Counted from the first letter of the stretch, positions 1 to 13,329 are shown. The stretch is 64,000 nucleotides of DNA from Tetraselmis striata (GCA_006384855.1 VCJN01003160.1:62001-126000); one strand, 5' to 3'. Numbers and translations: made by a program. Notes: generated by a model not told the origin, from the letters alone.

Positions 1-225
1 GCGCACCATAGCCATCGCGTAATACAGGTAGACGAAGTGTGGCGCACGCCCTACTACTGTTATGCTTCACCAGCTACAGGGCAAGAACAGTACCAACAAA
101 AAATACAGGTCTATTGAACCCCTAACTGTGCTGCCTGCCTGCCTGGGTGAGCAGCCGGCATATGCTGCAGCGTCTGCGAAGTACACAGACAGACTGGGGC
201 ACTGGAGGCGGCAAGCAACGCCAAC

Positions 226-3200
226 ATGGGGTATGTAAGCGCTGGGGACAGGCGTGCTTGGAGACGAATCGCCGAAGCTTTTGACACAGTGCGGAACCCC
301 AGCAAGGGTTTCCTGGCTCAATGGCGTGCGTTTACGCTGGGGTCAGCGGCGGGACCGGCCAAAGACGACCTTGCGGAGCTCCGTAACTTTGCCGACGCGG
401 TGAAGAAAGCTGTGATGGAGGTCAGCGGTGCCCGAGGAAAGGAGTTTAAGAAGCGGGAGGATAAACTGAAGGGGGCTGAGAAAGAGTACGGGAAAAGTCG
501 CAAAAAGGTGCAGATGCCAAGCGCAAGTGGCAGCTTAGGCCCCTGCAGTGGACAAGAAGTGGCGCTAGCCACATACCCATCACAATGCAACCCCGTTGAA
601 TACTGTCTTTGGAGGGTACAGTCACAGCTTGTGCACACGTATATGGGATGGGTACACCCGCTGCATCCCTACATGCCATGCAAAGAACACCCCATAGCAG
701 TCCTGAATTTAAAATGTAGGCTCCAATGTAGGAATGCCCCCCCCCCCCCCCCCCCCCCCCAAAAAAAACACACACCGGTGCAATATTGCAATTATGTCTT
801 GGCGAAACCAGTTTATACCCTCCAGGCGCCTCCACAGCCAGGGCATAGTAGAATCAAAGAGTATTCGGGAACAACATGAACTGTATATTTGCCAATCATA
901 CAGCAACCATTTAGACAGATACGCTTCTGAGGACAGCGGGCTGGACCCCATACTTGACATCAAGTCATCACTTATCAGCCAGCTTCACTGACACATCAGG
1001 AAAATGTAGGTCATCATTGTGTTTGTTTTCTGCCATATAGAAGTCTGGCATTGATTGAGCGTTCAGGATCCCCTGTGGCGCGAACTGGAACAAAGGTTGC
1101 AGTGTTGTTGAAAATGTTGTTGAAAATGGATTTCGATGCGCATTGGCTGAGAAGCGGTCTGCTAGATTTTGGGTCCTGTGATGCACATGCTATGTCAGCG
1201 GTTGGTCATCTGCATTGGACTTCCACCATTGATACTTTTACGACTCGTGATCTGGCCATGTTTGGTGTCGACCTCCCAGGTGGAAGAAGCCAAGAACGCA
1301 ATCAACAAGATCACCAGACAGTTGAAAAAGGAAGAAGCACAAAAGGCGGCCAATGAGAAGAGCTCCAACACAGGCACGTGCAGTGTCGAGCAGCTAGTGC
1401 TCAAGGAAAAGGAGGCAGGAGATGAGCTGCACCAGGCGGAGATTCAGGAAGTTGAGGCGTCCACCCATGTGGTGGCGGCAAGGAAGGCTGAGACGGAAGC
1501 GCGCTGGGTGCTGGCACCTGAGCTGCGAGCGCTATGGTTGCTGGCCGACACGTTGCGGCAGCTGCGCAATGTATGTTCACACCTCATGGTTACCTCTGGA
1601 TCCCCACTTTTTGTGCCGTCTGTGTCTGCGCCCCTCGGCCGCCACCATGCCCGATTTGCTATCCAGACAGCACTGCGCCTATTCAGCGCACTACTTGACT
1701 GCCTGGACGTTGCGCCGGAGCTCACACTGTGGCATCCCAGCGGTGGCGCATCAGCCAAGCTCAATGCGGCGCTGCAACTCGACATCTGGGCATCCACCTG
1801 CGCAGGACTACTGGCTGAACAGGCATCAGACGACCTGCAGCTAGGCTCGCAGTTGCTAGACGACCCGCTGATCTATTGCGTGGGGGATGTTGACAGCTTG
1901 GCCGGCGCCGCGTCTCTGTTCTGCTCAAGTGCGAGCCCTGCCCCCCATTGTGCCGTCGGGGCTGGAACAAACTTCGGGCATGGCAGCAGCGAGATTGCGC
2001 CACCGTGGCTGCAGACTCTCTGCCATCACTTGCGGAACAAGGATGCAGCTGTCAAGGGGCTTGTGTACACATTGCCAGACCCAGGCTGGGGACTACTACT
2101 CGCGGAGATGGTGCTGCTGCACTGGCAAGACCCACCGCTCTGTGCCGGTTCTCCCTTAACGGGCAGTGACAGCTGTACAAACACAGAGGATGGCAACCCC
2201 GCAACAGTGATGCTTTCCTCAGGCGACCTGACCGCATGGCTATCAAATTATCTGCTTGGCTTCCGACGACAACGTGGCCCACATGACATCCTGCCTACCA
2301 TACGCTTACAGCTCACTGCTGCAGCGGCCGCACGCCAGGCTGGTACAGTCGCAGGCGTGGAGAAGCTGTCGGCGATACTGCTGGCTGTAGACGAGGCCAT
2401 GAGTACGCAGTCACCAATGGTACCAGTAGCGAATGACCCTGCAGTCGCCAGCCGCCTGGCCTGGCTGCAGCAGGTAGCAGCAGGTGCTGGGTCCTCTGGT
2501 CCATCTGGACCGAGCCCTGGGTTTGAACAACCATCATTGAGCATGATTGGCGGGCCTGATCTTGCTGGGCTGGCAGCCGTGCTGCGAGCTGCAGAAGAGG
2601 CGGAGAACTGCGCCCTTGCGGCAGCTGCTGCGGCGGAGAAGGCTGCCAAGGCGGCGGCGTCCGCTTGGACAGCGCTCAAATCTGCGACTAACGGTGCGCA
2701 AGACAAGCATGGCTCTATGACCGGGGACGCAGAGCAACCGGCAGCGGCGGGAGAGGAGCAGAAGCCCATCAACGAGGCAGGGATAGCGCAGATGGAGTGT
2801 GCATGGGTGCAGCGCCACCCAGCTGAGCCTCTTTCCATGGGGTCTGCGACAATGGATGCGCTAAGCACTACCTGCCTCGGCGGTCCAGAGGTGCGTCGCT
2901 GGGGTAGTATGACCTTGCGCATGCGCATTCAAGGCACAGCCATGTGCCTGTCATTTGTTCGGTATCATGGCCTGTGCTGATGGTGGTGTAGGCCTGCAAT
3001 GGAGACAAGCGGTGCGCTGCGTGTGTGTGATAGTGACGCCCGCTGATGCTGTTGAAAACACATCCACAGGTGGAGGTTATCCCCGTCCTGGAGACGGTGC
3101 CCCAGCTTGTGGCTGCGCTTGGCGGGCTTGCGGGCTGTGGAAGCATATGGGCTGCTCTAGTTTCCAGTGACAAGAAATCTCAGCCAGGCATGTCAATTTC

Positions 3201-6200
3201 TGCCATGAGCAGCGTGACTGTGCAAGGTGAGCTGGTGCTGGTCGAGGCAGCGGCGGGTGGCTGGAACCTGAGCGCCACCCAGCTTGGAAGCATGATGTCT
3301 TCGATTGCGGTGCGAGTGGAGCGCTGGCTGGCCAGTATCAGCGAAGACATCCTCGTGCGGGTTGTCGGCCTGCGCTTGGGGAGCCTCGTGATAAGCCTTG
3401 AAGGCAGCTTTGAGGCGCTGTTATGTCTGCAGCTTGGATTGCGCGGCCGATTTGGTAGACGCCTCACCCTGCCGGACCCTGTGGGCTCGTTGAAGGTTAC
3501 ACCTGGCGGGCTCCGGCTGCAGACTCCGAGAGCAAGGTGCTACAGGCCTGGCCCCACTATTTGGCGCGCAGAGGGCGCAGGGGCAAGCATGGAAGTGCTA
3601 GCTGCAAAGCTGTTTGCTGCAGTTGGGCATGAGCTTGCGCCCGTGGGCGGCAATACACCCCCGCCACCCGGCCCAACTGAACTCGAGCTCCATCGAGCCG
3701 TATCTGTGGCCAATCTGAAATCGGTACCCTCCCCTCCCCCCGCCCCCCCCGCATCACGTTTTTTTCGGCGCTCACCCTATGTTGTATCCCGAGAACATGT
3801 ATTTGCCAGCGCTCCAAATTTTTCTTCAGTAAATGCTCTGTGGCGCTTGCTAACACGCACAATAGGGGAGGGGGGCATTCTTGCTGCCCCCTTTGCCTTC
3901 CACCAGCCAGGCCAGCTTGTTGCTGGTAAGGCACTTCCACTCTACCGACTTACCTCCTTCCCCCTCTGCCTCCACCTCCATCATCCCTCTGTCATGCAAG
4001 GTGAACCAGTTGTTGTCAAACGACCCGCGGGTACTGTGCTACCGGGATGAAGATGGCCGGACGCCACTTCACATTGCAGTTCTCATTGATCAGTGCTGCC
4101 TGGAAATTATCCACTCCCTATTGGCATATGGCGGCTCTGTGTTAGCAGAGGATCTGTGGGGGAACTCCCCTCTGCACCTGCTGCTGATGGGGGAGCGCGA
4201 GACTGGCGTGCGGCCGAAGGCCGCGTCAGCGCTCGTGGAAGCAGGTGCTCGGCTAACAGCTTTCAATGCCCTTGGGTGGACTCCACTGCATCTAGCAGCT
4301 ATGCTGCCCTCGGCGTCCGACTTCCTGAAGCACATGCTCCAGGCATCGACTGGGTGCTGGCTTGACGTGCAGGCCGGCGGAGGAGACACACCGCTGCACA
4401 TTGCTGCCGCCTGCACTGGCAACATGGAAGCAGTGCGGTACCTGCTCATGGCAGGAGCCTCGCCCAGTGTCAAAAATACTATTGGGGCAGCCCCGGCAGA
4501 CGTTGCGGCTGATGCCCCCACCGCTCATATGTTGCGACAAGCCATCCTTGACCAGCATGACATGATGGAGGCATCAGACAGTGCGTGTGTATCGCATATC
4601 AGCCTCAAAGGCGCTCCTGACACCGAAGCCATGACAGAACGCAAAGAGGAGAAGCAGAAGGGCGCAACCAAGGCAGCAAGCGTGCAGGTAAGTTGTGCTC
4701 TGGCCCCATGCACCATCTGCTATGGACGCGGCAGGGGCTCTGTGTGCTCAGAGCCGCAATTGTTCATTACTCGTGATTTTGTAGACCATTGCGCTGTGCC
4801 ATCGCCTTGAGAGTTGCCTTCGGCCCTTTGATTTCGCTTAGTAGTCGTTATTGCTGTACACGCTCGCGAGATGCGGACCGCAAGTCCGTTCTGCACGCCT
4901 AGAATTCGTGTTCTACTGTCAAAGCCACGGTCGTTATTAGCTATGGTGGGATTTTGTAGCCGGCATGTCACCATCTTGCACGCAGTGGACCCTGACGGTA
5001 CCACAACCTCAGGCTAGAATCGATGCCCCAAAACACAATGGGCTCTAGGTATGCGCCTGCGGCATGGCACGGCAACAGTCGCAATGCGCATAGCACAGAT
5101 CTCCCGCCGCTTGTCACACCGTGGCTGACAGCGCTGTAAATTGCTTTCTGTGATAATACACAGGGTGAATACACAGCGCGGGGGGGGGGGGGGGGACGGG
5201 GACGTAGAGGGCCAATATGCTGAGAGGCCCGCGTAGCAGCATGCAGAGTTCAGGAGGTGGGTGAAGTATCCGCACTGATACCCCTCTCCCCCTCTCCCCA
5301 CCCCAATTGCTCTGCCATCATACCGTAGGGCGCCGTGCACCAACCCATGGGGCACTCCATCATCTGGCAAGCGCCTAATGGCATCCGTTTCTGCGGTGTT
5401 GTGACTGGCGTGCGTGACGGGGGCGCGCTGTTGGAGGTGCAGCAGGTGGCAGAGCTTGGCTGCGCCACACTGCCAGGCACAGTGGAGGTGGTAGCTGCTG
5501 TGGTGGAGGGCTACTCTGCGCCACCTGGCCAGCTGTCAGCACAGTACGTGGCGGAGCTATTGCTTTGGCTGCTCCAACATCGGAAGTTGGCTGAGTTTGA
5601 GCCGCGTTACGTGGTTGCCTCCTGCGCAGACAAGCTGGTCGAGGTATTGCGTGCTAGTGCCCGCGCCAGTGCGCTGCCGGAGGCTGTGTCCATGCAATTG
5701 GCGCCATCAGCGCTGCTGGTAGCCATGCAGGAGTCGTTGCTGCTGCAGCCAGGCCTGCACGACGAACTGCTACCCTTTGTCAATGATGCTCGCCGGCAAG
5801 CGCTTGCAGCGGAAGCACTGTGCCTGACACTCGATTGCAAGGCCGTTGGTGCCTGGTTACGCGCCATCGCCAGAGTGCTGTTGCCTGAGAACTTGCTGTG
5901 CCAGCTCACCGAGGAGCAAGAATTGGAACTGGCGACGCTTGAGGTATTTAATCATCATCTGCTGCGTCACCGCTCCTGCCATTGATTAGAAATATCCATG
6001 AGTGGAGATCTTGGTTATGCTCATGCATGCAGACTCACTTGATCCATGAGAATGCAATGTCCCCCCCCGCCCCTCCCCCCCCCCCCCCCCCCTCCTCACA
6101 CACACACCAAGACCCACGTACACTGACTATTCCAATGCTGTGCGGTATGCTGGATGACCACAGCTACGTGAGACAGAGGAAAAAGAGCATGAGCCGCCAC

Positions 6201-6826
6201 CAGAAGAGGATCTGGGCCGTGATGGTGGGACATCAGGAGAAAACATCAGCGTCACCAATGCCACTAATGGTACAGAGGGGTTCAAGGACAGTGGGAAAAC
6301 ACAATATCCAGCGTCCTGGAAGTTGGATTTGACTGAACACCCTGAGATCCACGCGGAGTATTTCTGTCCAATCTCCCATCAGATCATGGTTGACCCAGTT
6401 CTCATTGAGGTTAGCTCGGCCCCTCCCTTGATGCTTGTCCACAGCACGCACATTTTAAAGAAGCTGGTGCGCACAGTAGTCCCAACCCCCCTCGCCCCCC
6501 CCCCCCCCCCCCCTCCTTGGTGTGTCGAATCCTGGCAGACGGGTCATATGTTTGACCGCAAATACATCGAGAAGTGGTTTTCACAGGGGAAGCAGAGCTG
6601 CCCCATTACGAGGAAACCGCTGACCAATGTGTCAATGACGCCAGCAATCCAATCTCGCAGCATAATACATGGCTTGATGAACAAGCTGTTCCCGGTGCGG
6701 TGCATGGACCCCTCTCCCCGCGCACCCCTCCCCCTACAATAAATCAAAACCCCTTTGTGCTCTACAACTATCCAATCTGCAAAGTACAGGCAATGAAACC
6801 CCGTCCCCCCGTCCCCGTCCACCCCC

Positions 6827-6857
<31 letters not shown>

Positions 6858-9800
6858 ACTCTCCTGCAATGGCACTCCTTGTCCACAGGGTGGGCTCAAT
6901 GGACCTAACTGTTGGAGTGTGAGGCTGGAATTTGATCAGTATGAGTGGGCTTGGCACTGCCTGGCAATGGCGCTTGACCACTGCTCTCTCCTTCTCACCC
7001 CGGTTACCCAACGGCTGGCGCAGAAGAATTACGCCGACGCGCACAACGGCTGGCGGGCTGGCATGAAGGCCACATTAGGCCTCAACGCCGCTATCGCCTT
7101 GCCACAGGACGACCACACCCCCTGGGACTTCAACACATTGGGTCAGATATGGAAGCGGCCTCTGTGGCTGGCGGAGCTGGTGCTTCCAGAGCTGGGCCTG
7201 CAACAGCTCGACGATGCCAGCCAACAGCTGCGCCACGACTTCGACGAGCTCCTCTTCCTGCGCAGCGTGCAGGCGCACCCGTACGAGGCGGGCCATGGCG
7301 ATCAGCTACCTGTTGTGGGGAAACTCATCGAGGGCGTGGGCACTGCGCACCGGCTGGTGGGCAGCCTGGCGCCGATGCTGGAGCCTGATGCAGACATTGC
7401 TGAGGTGTTGTCAGGGCTGCTCGACGAGTGCCGCAGCCTCAACAATGGCGACTCAGGCGACGACGCAATCTTTCTTCGAGACGCGGGCAGCATGCCCAAG
7501 CTGTTGCTGCAGCTGAGCGTGCTGGCTGTGGAGAGCGGGTTGATCCCGGTTGTCAGAGCGCTGCAGCGGGAGGCAAAGCTCCCCGGGCCAGAAGACTTCC
7601 CCAGGAAATCGAGCAGCCGGGGCAACTTTGACAACGCACTTGGACTGGCAACCTACATCGACAACTGCGTGCCCAAGGCGGCGAGCGGGTTCAAGGGCTT
7701 TCCGCTGCTTCGCGACATTATCAGTGCCAATACCCACAAAAGGACGGGCTGGCCTGGCGCACACTCCGGCAAGTCAGCCTTGGATGCCATTAAGGAATGT
7801 TGTGCACTCTGTCACCACAGCAGCAGGAGCAGTGAGCCTGTCACACTTGAAAAAGCGTTGTTGGCTCAGCAGGCCTGTGACCAGCTGCTGGCGGCATTTC
7901 TGCCTACTGATGATGCCATCCGGGCAGTGAGCCAGCGGCGCACCGCCTGGCTGCTTGGTGGCCTGCAGACAGAGCTGCCCTCTGACATCAGCGTTGCAAT
8001 CCGCAAAGCTGCAGACTCCCTGCTCCCGCATTTGGCCAGCAGCGCAGAGCGGCCACTGCTGACTCGCAAGCGGATCATCGATGAGAGCTGCATCGAGGCC
8101 AGTGGGAGGCAGGCTGTCCTGGAGCAGCTGGTGGAGCGCCTGAGGGCGGAGGAGGCGCCCCCAGAGGCGCGCTCTACCGTGCTGTGGGGCACCTCCGGCA
8201 CCGGCAAGACCTCGCTGGCCAACCTGGCTGTCCACAAGGCGGCGCCGGGTGCTTTCACAGCGGTCCTGTCGCTGCAGGGCAGCTCTGAGGCGGCGCTGCG
8301 CTTGGGGCTGGAGGCGTTTGCGCGGTCCGAGCCACGAGTGAGGGTGCAGCGCGACGACTCTGCGGACGAGGCGTTGACCAAGCTGGGCGTGTACCTGCGC
8401 TCCCACGACATGTGGTGCGCGCTGGTGGACGACGTGGCGGTGGAGGCGGCGGACATCTGGCGCTACATCCCAGAGGGCCGCGGGCAGCTGCTGATGACGG
8501 CCACCCGGCACCTGGGCCTGCCAGAGGAGTGCGCCATCCGGCTGCCTGATCTGAGCGTGGAGAGCTCGGTGCGTCTGCTGGTGAGGCTGGTGAGGGGGAA
8601 AGAGGCAGAGGTGGAGGCATACCTGCAGCGGAGGGATGAGGTGGAGGCGCTGCTGGCAGGCCCGCTGGTGGGTGGGCTGCCCATCATGGTGGCGGAGGTG
8701 GCGGCCATCATTGGCAACCGCTCGAGGCCATTTCTGGAGGTGGCGGCTGAGCTGCGCAATGCTGCTGGCAGCTGCCTTGAGGGCATCAACAGCCGGAACT
8801 ACATGCTGGGCGGGCCGATGGGCAGCATGAAGCTTTGGATGCGCCGGGTGGCGGAGCGGAGGGGCGCCGGCATGGTGCGTGCGGCGGAGCGGCTGCTGGC
8901 GGTGTGTGCGCTGCTGGAGCCGGCGGGCATCCCGGTGTCGCTGCTGGCGGAGGTGGCAGTGAGGTGGGACGCCAAGGAGGGGCTGGGCTTGGCAGGGCAC
9001 ATTGCCCAGTCCCTGGCTGCCGAGAAGACTGCGGATACTGGGGAGCGAAGGCTGGCAATTGAGCGCATGGTGGAGGAGTGGAAGACCGAGGCTGGGCCTC
9101 AGGATGAGGAGCCACGGAGGACGCTAATGGAGAGCCTGTCTGAGGCGCTGAAGTCATTGGTGGCAAGCAGACTCGGCGGGGAGGAGGAACGGCAAGAGCA
9201 ACACCATGACCACGAGGCGTCCGCGGAGGCCGGCGTTGGGCAGGACGGCAGTGCCGGAAGAGAGGCAGATGACCTGGCGGAAGTGTTGGAGGCAAAGGTG
9301 GTGCTTGAAGAGAGAGATGTCGGTGCCGAGGACTCAGCAGCTCCAAGCGCCAAGGGTCCGGTGGGGGAGGGACTGACGGAGCAGCTGGCGGAGGCGCTGA
9401 CGGCAGTGGAGGCCTGTGGCAACCTGTTGGAGGTGCTGCCGGGCGGCGGAGCGCTAGGCATGCTCAGCGTGTTCCAGTCGTGTGCATTCAAGCTGTTTGC
9501 TGGGGAAGCCGCAGAAGCGGCAACGGCAGTGCGCAGAGCGCTGGCAAGTTGCTACTGTGGGGATCCCCATGTAGACGTGGAGCGGAAAAAGGAGTGGCTA
9601 CCCTGTGCTCAGCATCATGTGACGATGGCGAACATTGAAGGTGACAAGGCAGGAGGTGAGGAGGAGGAGCGCCTGGAGCTGGCAAAGCTGCTGAGTGGTG
9701 TGGGGAACTTCCTGCGTTTGAGGATGGGAGATCTGACGGGGGCGGAGGGCCTTCTGGAGAGGGCGTTGGACATCAGGGAGGAGCAGCTGGGGCCCCGCCA

Positions 9801-12333
9801 CCCTGACACTGCCTCCTCCCTCAGCAACCTGGCTGCCCTGCACAAGGACAAGGGGAACTACGCCGCCGCCCAGCCGCTGATGGAGAGGGCGCTGGACATC
9901 ACGGAGCAGCAGCTGGGGCCCCGCCACCCTGACACCGCCTCCTCCCTCAACAACCTGGCTCAGCTGCACCAGTCCAAGGGGGACTACGCCGCCGCCCAGC
10001 CGCTGATGGAGAGGGCCCTGGACATCATGGAGCAGCAGCTGGGGCCCTGCCACCCTTCCACCGCCACCTCCCTCAACAACATGGCTCAGCTGCACCAGGC
10101 CAAGGGGGACTACGCCGCCGCCCAGCCGCTGATGGAGAGGGCCCTGGACATCAGGGAGCAGCAGCTGGGGCCCCGCCACCCTGACACCGGCTCCTCCCTC
10201 AGCAACCTGGCTGGGCTGCACAAGGCCAATGGGGACTACGCCGCCGCCCAGCCGCTGATGGAGAGGGCGCTGGACATCATGGAGGAGCAGCTGGGGCCCC
10301 GCCACCCTTCCACCGCCTCCTCCCTCAACAACCTGGCTCAGCTGCACCAGGACAAGGGGGACTACGCCGCCGCCCAGCCACTGATGGAGAGGGCGCTGGA
10401 CATCACGGAGCAGGAGCTGGGGCCCCGCCACCCTGATACTGCGACCTCCCTCAACAACCTGGCTCAGCTGCACCAGGACAAGGGGGACTACGCCGCCGCC
10501 CAGCCGCTGATGGAGAGGGTGCTGGACATCAGGGAGGAGCAGCTGGGGCCCCGCCACCCTGACACCGCCTCCTCCCTCAACAACCTGGCTGCCCTGCACA
10601 AGGCCAAGGGGAACTACGCCGCCGCCCAGCAGCTGATGGAGAGGGCGCTGGACATCAGGGAGCAGCAGCTGGGGCCCCGCCACCCTGATACTGCGACCTC
10701 CCTCAACAACCTGGCTCAGCTGCACCAGGACAAGGGGGACTACGCCGCCGCCCAGCCGCTGATGGAGAGGGCGCTGGACATCACGGAGCAGCTGCTGGGG
10801 CCCCGCCACCCTTCCACCGCCTCCTCCCTCAACAACCTGGCTCAGCTGCACCAGGACAAGGGGGACTACGCCGCCGCCCAGCCGCTGATGGAGAGGGCGC
10901 TGGACATCACGGAGCAGCTGCTGGGGCCCCGCCACCCTTCCACCGCCTCCTCCCTCAACAACCTGGCTCAGCTGCACCAGGACAAGGGGGACTACGCCGC
11001 CGCCCAGCCTCTATTTGAGAGGGCGCTGGACATCTGGGAGCAGCAGCTGGGGCCCCGCCACCCTTCCACCGCCACCTCCCTCAACAACCTGGCTCAGCTG
11101 CACCAGTCCAAGGGGGACTATGCCGCCGCCCAGCAGCTGATGGAGAGGGCGCTGGACATCAGGGAGCAGCAGCTGGGGCCCCGCCACCCTGACACTGCCA
11201 CCTCCCTCAACAACCTGGCTGAGCTGCACCAGGCCAAGGGGGACTACGCCGCCGCCCAGTCGCTGATGGAGAGGGCGCTGACCATCCATGAGCTGCAGCT
11301 GGGCCCCCGCCACCGAGACACTGCCGCATCCCTAAGCAACCTGGCTGGGCTTCACGACGCCAGGGGGGACTACGCTGCCGCGCAGCCGCTGATGGCGAGG
11401 GCGCTGGACATCAGGGAGCAGCAGCTGGGGCCCCACCACCCTGACACCGCCGCCTCCCTCAGCAACCTGGCTGAGCTGCACAAGGCCAAAGGGGACTACG
11501 GCGCCGCCCAGCCTCTATTTGAGAGGGCGCTGGACATCACGGAGCAGCAGCTGGGGCCCCGCCACCCTGACACCGCCTCCTCCCTCAACAACCTGGCTCA
11601 GCTGCACCAGTCCAGGGGGGACTACGCCGCCGCCCAGTCGCTGATGGAGAGGGCCCTGGACATCATGGAGCAGCAGCTGGGGCCCCGCCACCCTTCCACC
11701 GCCTCCTCCCTCAGCAACCTGGCTGGGCTACACCAGGCCAAGGGGGACTACGCCGCCGCCCAGCCGCTGATGGAGAGGGCGCTGAACATCAGGGAGCAGC
11801 AGCTGGGGCCCCACCATCCTCACACTGCCACCTCCCTCAACAATCTGGCTCAGCTGCACAAGGCCAATGGGGACTACGCCGCCGCCCAGTCGCTGATGGA
11901 GAGGGCGCTGGACATCAGGGAGGAGCAGCTGGGGCCCCGCCACCCTTCCACCGCCTCCTCCCTCAGCAACCTGGCGACTCTTCTGGCAGAGAAGAAAGAC
12001 TACATTGCTGCTCATCCGCGTATGGAGAGAGCCCTCAGCATTCGCGCAGAGAGGCTAGGACCGCACCATCCGGACACCCTCTTAGCCGCAGAGAGCCTGC
12101 ACAACATCTTGTTTGATGCCCAGAACAGCATGAAGGACGCCTTTGGGTTGCGTGACATGTTGCGGCGCAGCGCGGAGCAGCTGATGCGCGTTGGGCAGCG
12201 AGACTCCGCCACGGAATGCATGCAGTGGCTGAAAGGGTGCGACACGGCCATTCGGGAGACTGGACAAAAACAGAAATGTCCGTGCGGTAGCGGAAAGAAG
12301 TACGCCAAGTGTCACATGCGAAAGCCATATTAA
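226..12333 (+). CDS. Giant BAR-like/ankyrin/U-box/NB-ARC/TPR/SEC-C protein (eight exons)
   Basis: Exons: 226-507, 1280-2890, 3070-3723, 4001-4687, 5329-5943, 6164-6409, 6539-6694, 6889-12333. They sum to 9,696 nt (3,231 aa); every junction is GT-AG and phase 0, with no internal stop. The start ATG has A at -3 and G at +4, and an in-frame stop lies at 148-150. Domains: BAR-like charged coiled coil (1-190); unknown middle (200-840); four to five ankyrin repeats (about 840-1030); U-box (about 1345-1417), with the CPIS core, DPV, GH and W and a late CPIT; NB-ARC-like ATPase (about 1820-2150) with P-loop WGTSGTGKT at 1851, an LVDD Walker B, a TATR segment and GGLPIMV matching the GLPL motif; about 19 TPRs (2368-3140); SEC-C motif CPCGSGKKYAKCH at 3214-3226. 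Known: U-boxes recruit E2 enzymes, STAND ATPases are ligand-gated switches, TPRs bind partners. Inferred: a sensor-switch that ubiquitinates targets, perhaps in defence. It could be two genes, but the seamless phases argue against that. Confidence 0.75.
9772..12060 (+). repeat. 126-bp tandem repeats encoding kinesin-light-chain-type TPRs
   Basis: About 19 head-to-tail units of 126 bp (42 aa each) lie inside the last exon of the giant gene. Each unit carries the pattern LGPRHP, SLNNLA, GDYAAAQPL, ERALDI. Some neighbours, such as those around 10,780-11,030, look identical over a full unit. This points to recent duplication or gene conversion. The last unit, near 12,000, is the most diverged, as expected for the edge of an array. 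The frame is open throughout. Confidence 0.95.
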
Positions 12334-13329
12334 ATAGCCTGGGCAGGATCTCCTGATTCTTTTAACATCAGAATTGCAAGGTGCAAGACAATATTTGACA
12401 GGGACTCAGCCATTGATCAGACAAGATCTGGATGTTGACATGTTGCCATCGCTACGTGTGAGTATTTCATATCAATCCCTCTACTCTAGAATGTTTTCAT
12501 GCATGTCCGACACTTGTAGCTAGCCCGTCTTGCGACAGCAATGAGCCTGGCGCCAACCTATAACTTGGTACAGATTTACGTCTACCTTATTCTACGGTGC
12601 GGCCCTCCATCCCTTTAGGGGGGAGCAAACTAAAGCCATCGATATGCATGGGGGTTGAAGCAGAGGAAACGAGTTGGTATGGCTACATGACTGCACAGCC
12701 GCGCAATCAGAACTCATGATCCGCCGCAATTAAGACGTAACCCGTATACGAAGGCGCCTCCATCCACTGCCTGTGCTGCCGGTGAAAGTTGCTGCATCGA
12801 CAACTCTGCTTTTAGCTGCAAAATGCGCTGCCCCGTGTGTCAAGAGCTCCGCATCTGCGAGCTGGATGAGTGCTTCGCAAAAGGCACGTGACACCATTTA
12901 CTGGCGTGAACCAGATCATCCGCGTCACTGCCCCAGCTGCACTGTCTCAATGTACTTGAATTGGTGATTGTAGCACTGCTGGGCAGGTAGGTATGATAAG
13001 AGCGCCGCCGTGAGTCAAGCAAAGCCGTCCTGCAGCCACATCTTTAGTCCAGGGACCACCGCGGCGGTCTATAAAGGCAGACTTGATGCTGGATCGTAAA
13101 GTGGCATATGATGACAGTTACAATGCTACATGCTCAGCTGTACAAGATCAGGCAAATATTTCGTCTTGCTACTATGGTATTCTTATATGTAGGGCAAAAA
13201 CCGATTCCAAACAATCTGCAGAGCGCTACGGGTTTGCTAACACTCTTGGTATTTTGGTACCATTGGTTTGCCGCAGCTTCGAGCTGCATGCTCATGCCCG
13301 GGCTCCAGTAACAAGGAGTGAGTTATTCA
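12334..13329. other. Spacer, nothing recognised
   Basis: This is the 3-prime flank of the giant gene. It holds only short open frames, with no domain-like translation and no TGTAA element in the first 250 bases. I see no gene or repeat here. Confidence 0.6.

Noticed and set aside
3724-4000. Open frame continuing past 3723 toward 4050
   Set aside because: The stretch is pyrimidine-rich and intron-like. Splicing 3723 to 4001 gives a normal ankyrin lead-in in phase 0.
9598-10977. 459-codon open frame on the minus strand
   Set aside because: It is the antisense shadow of the GC-rich TPR repeat. Its repeated peptide mirrors the 126-bp unit, and the plus strand has the recognised domains.
9772-12060. 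Regular direct repeats as a CRISPR-like array
   Set aside because: The units are coding TPRs with no unique spacers, in an algal nuclear gene.
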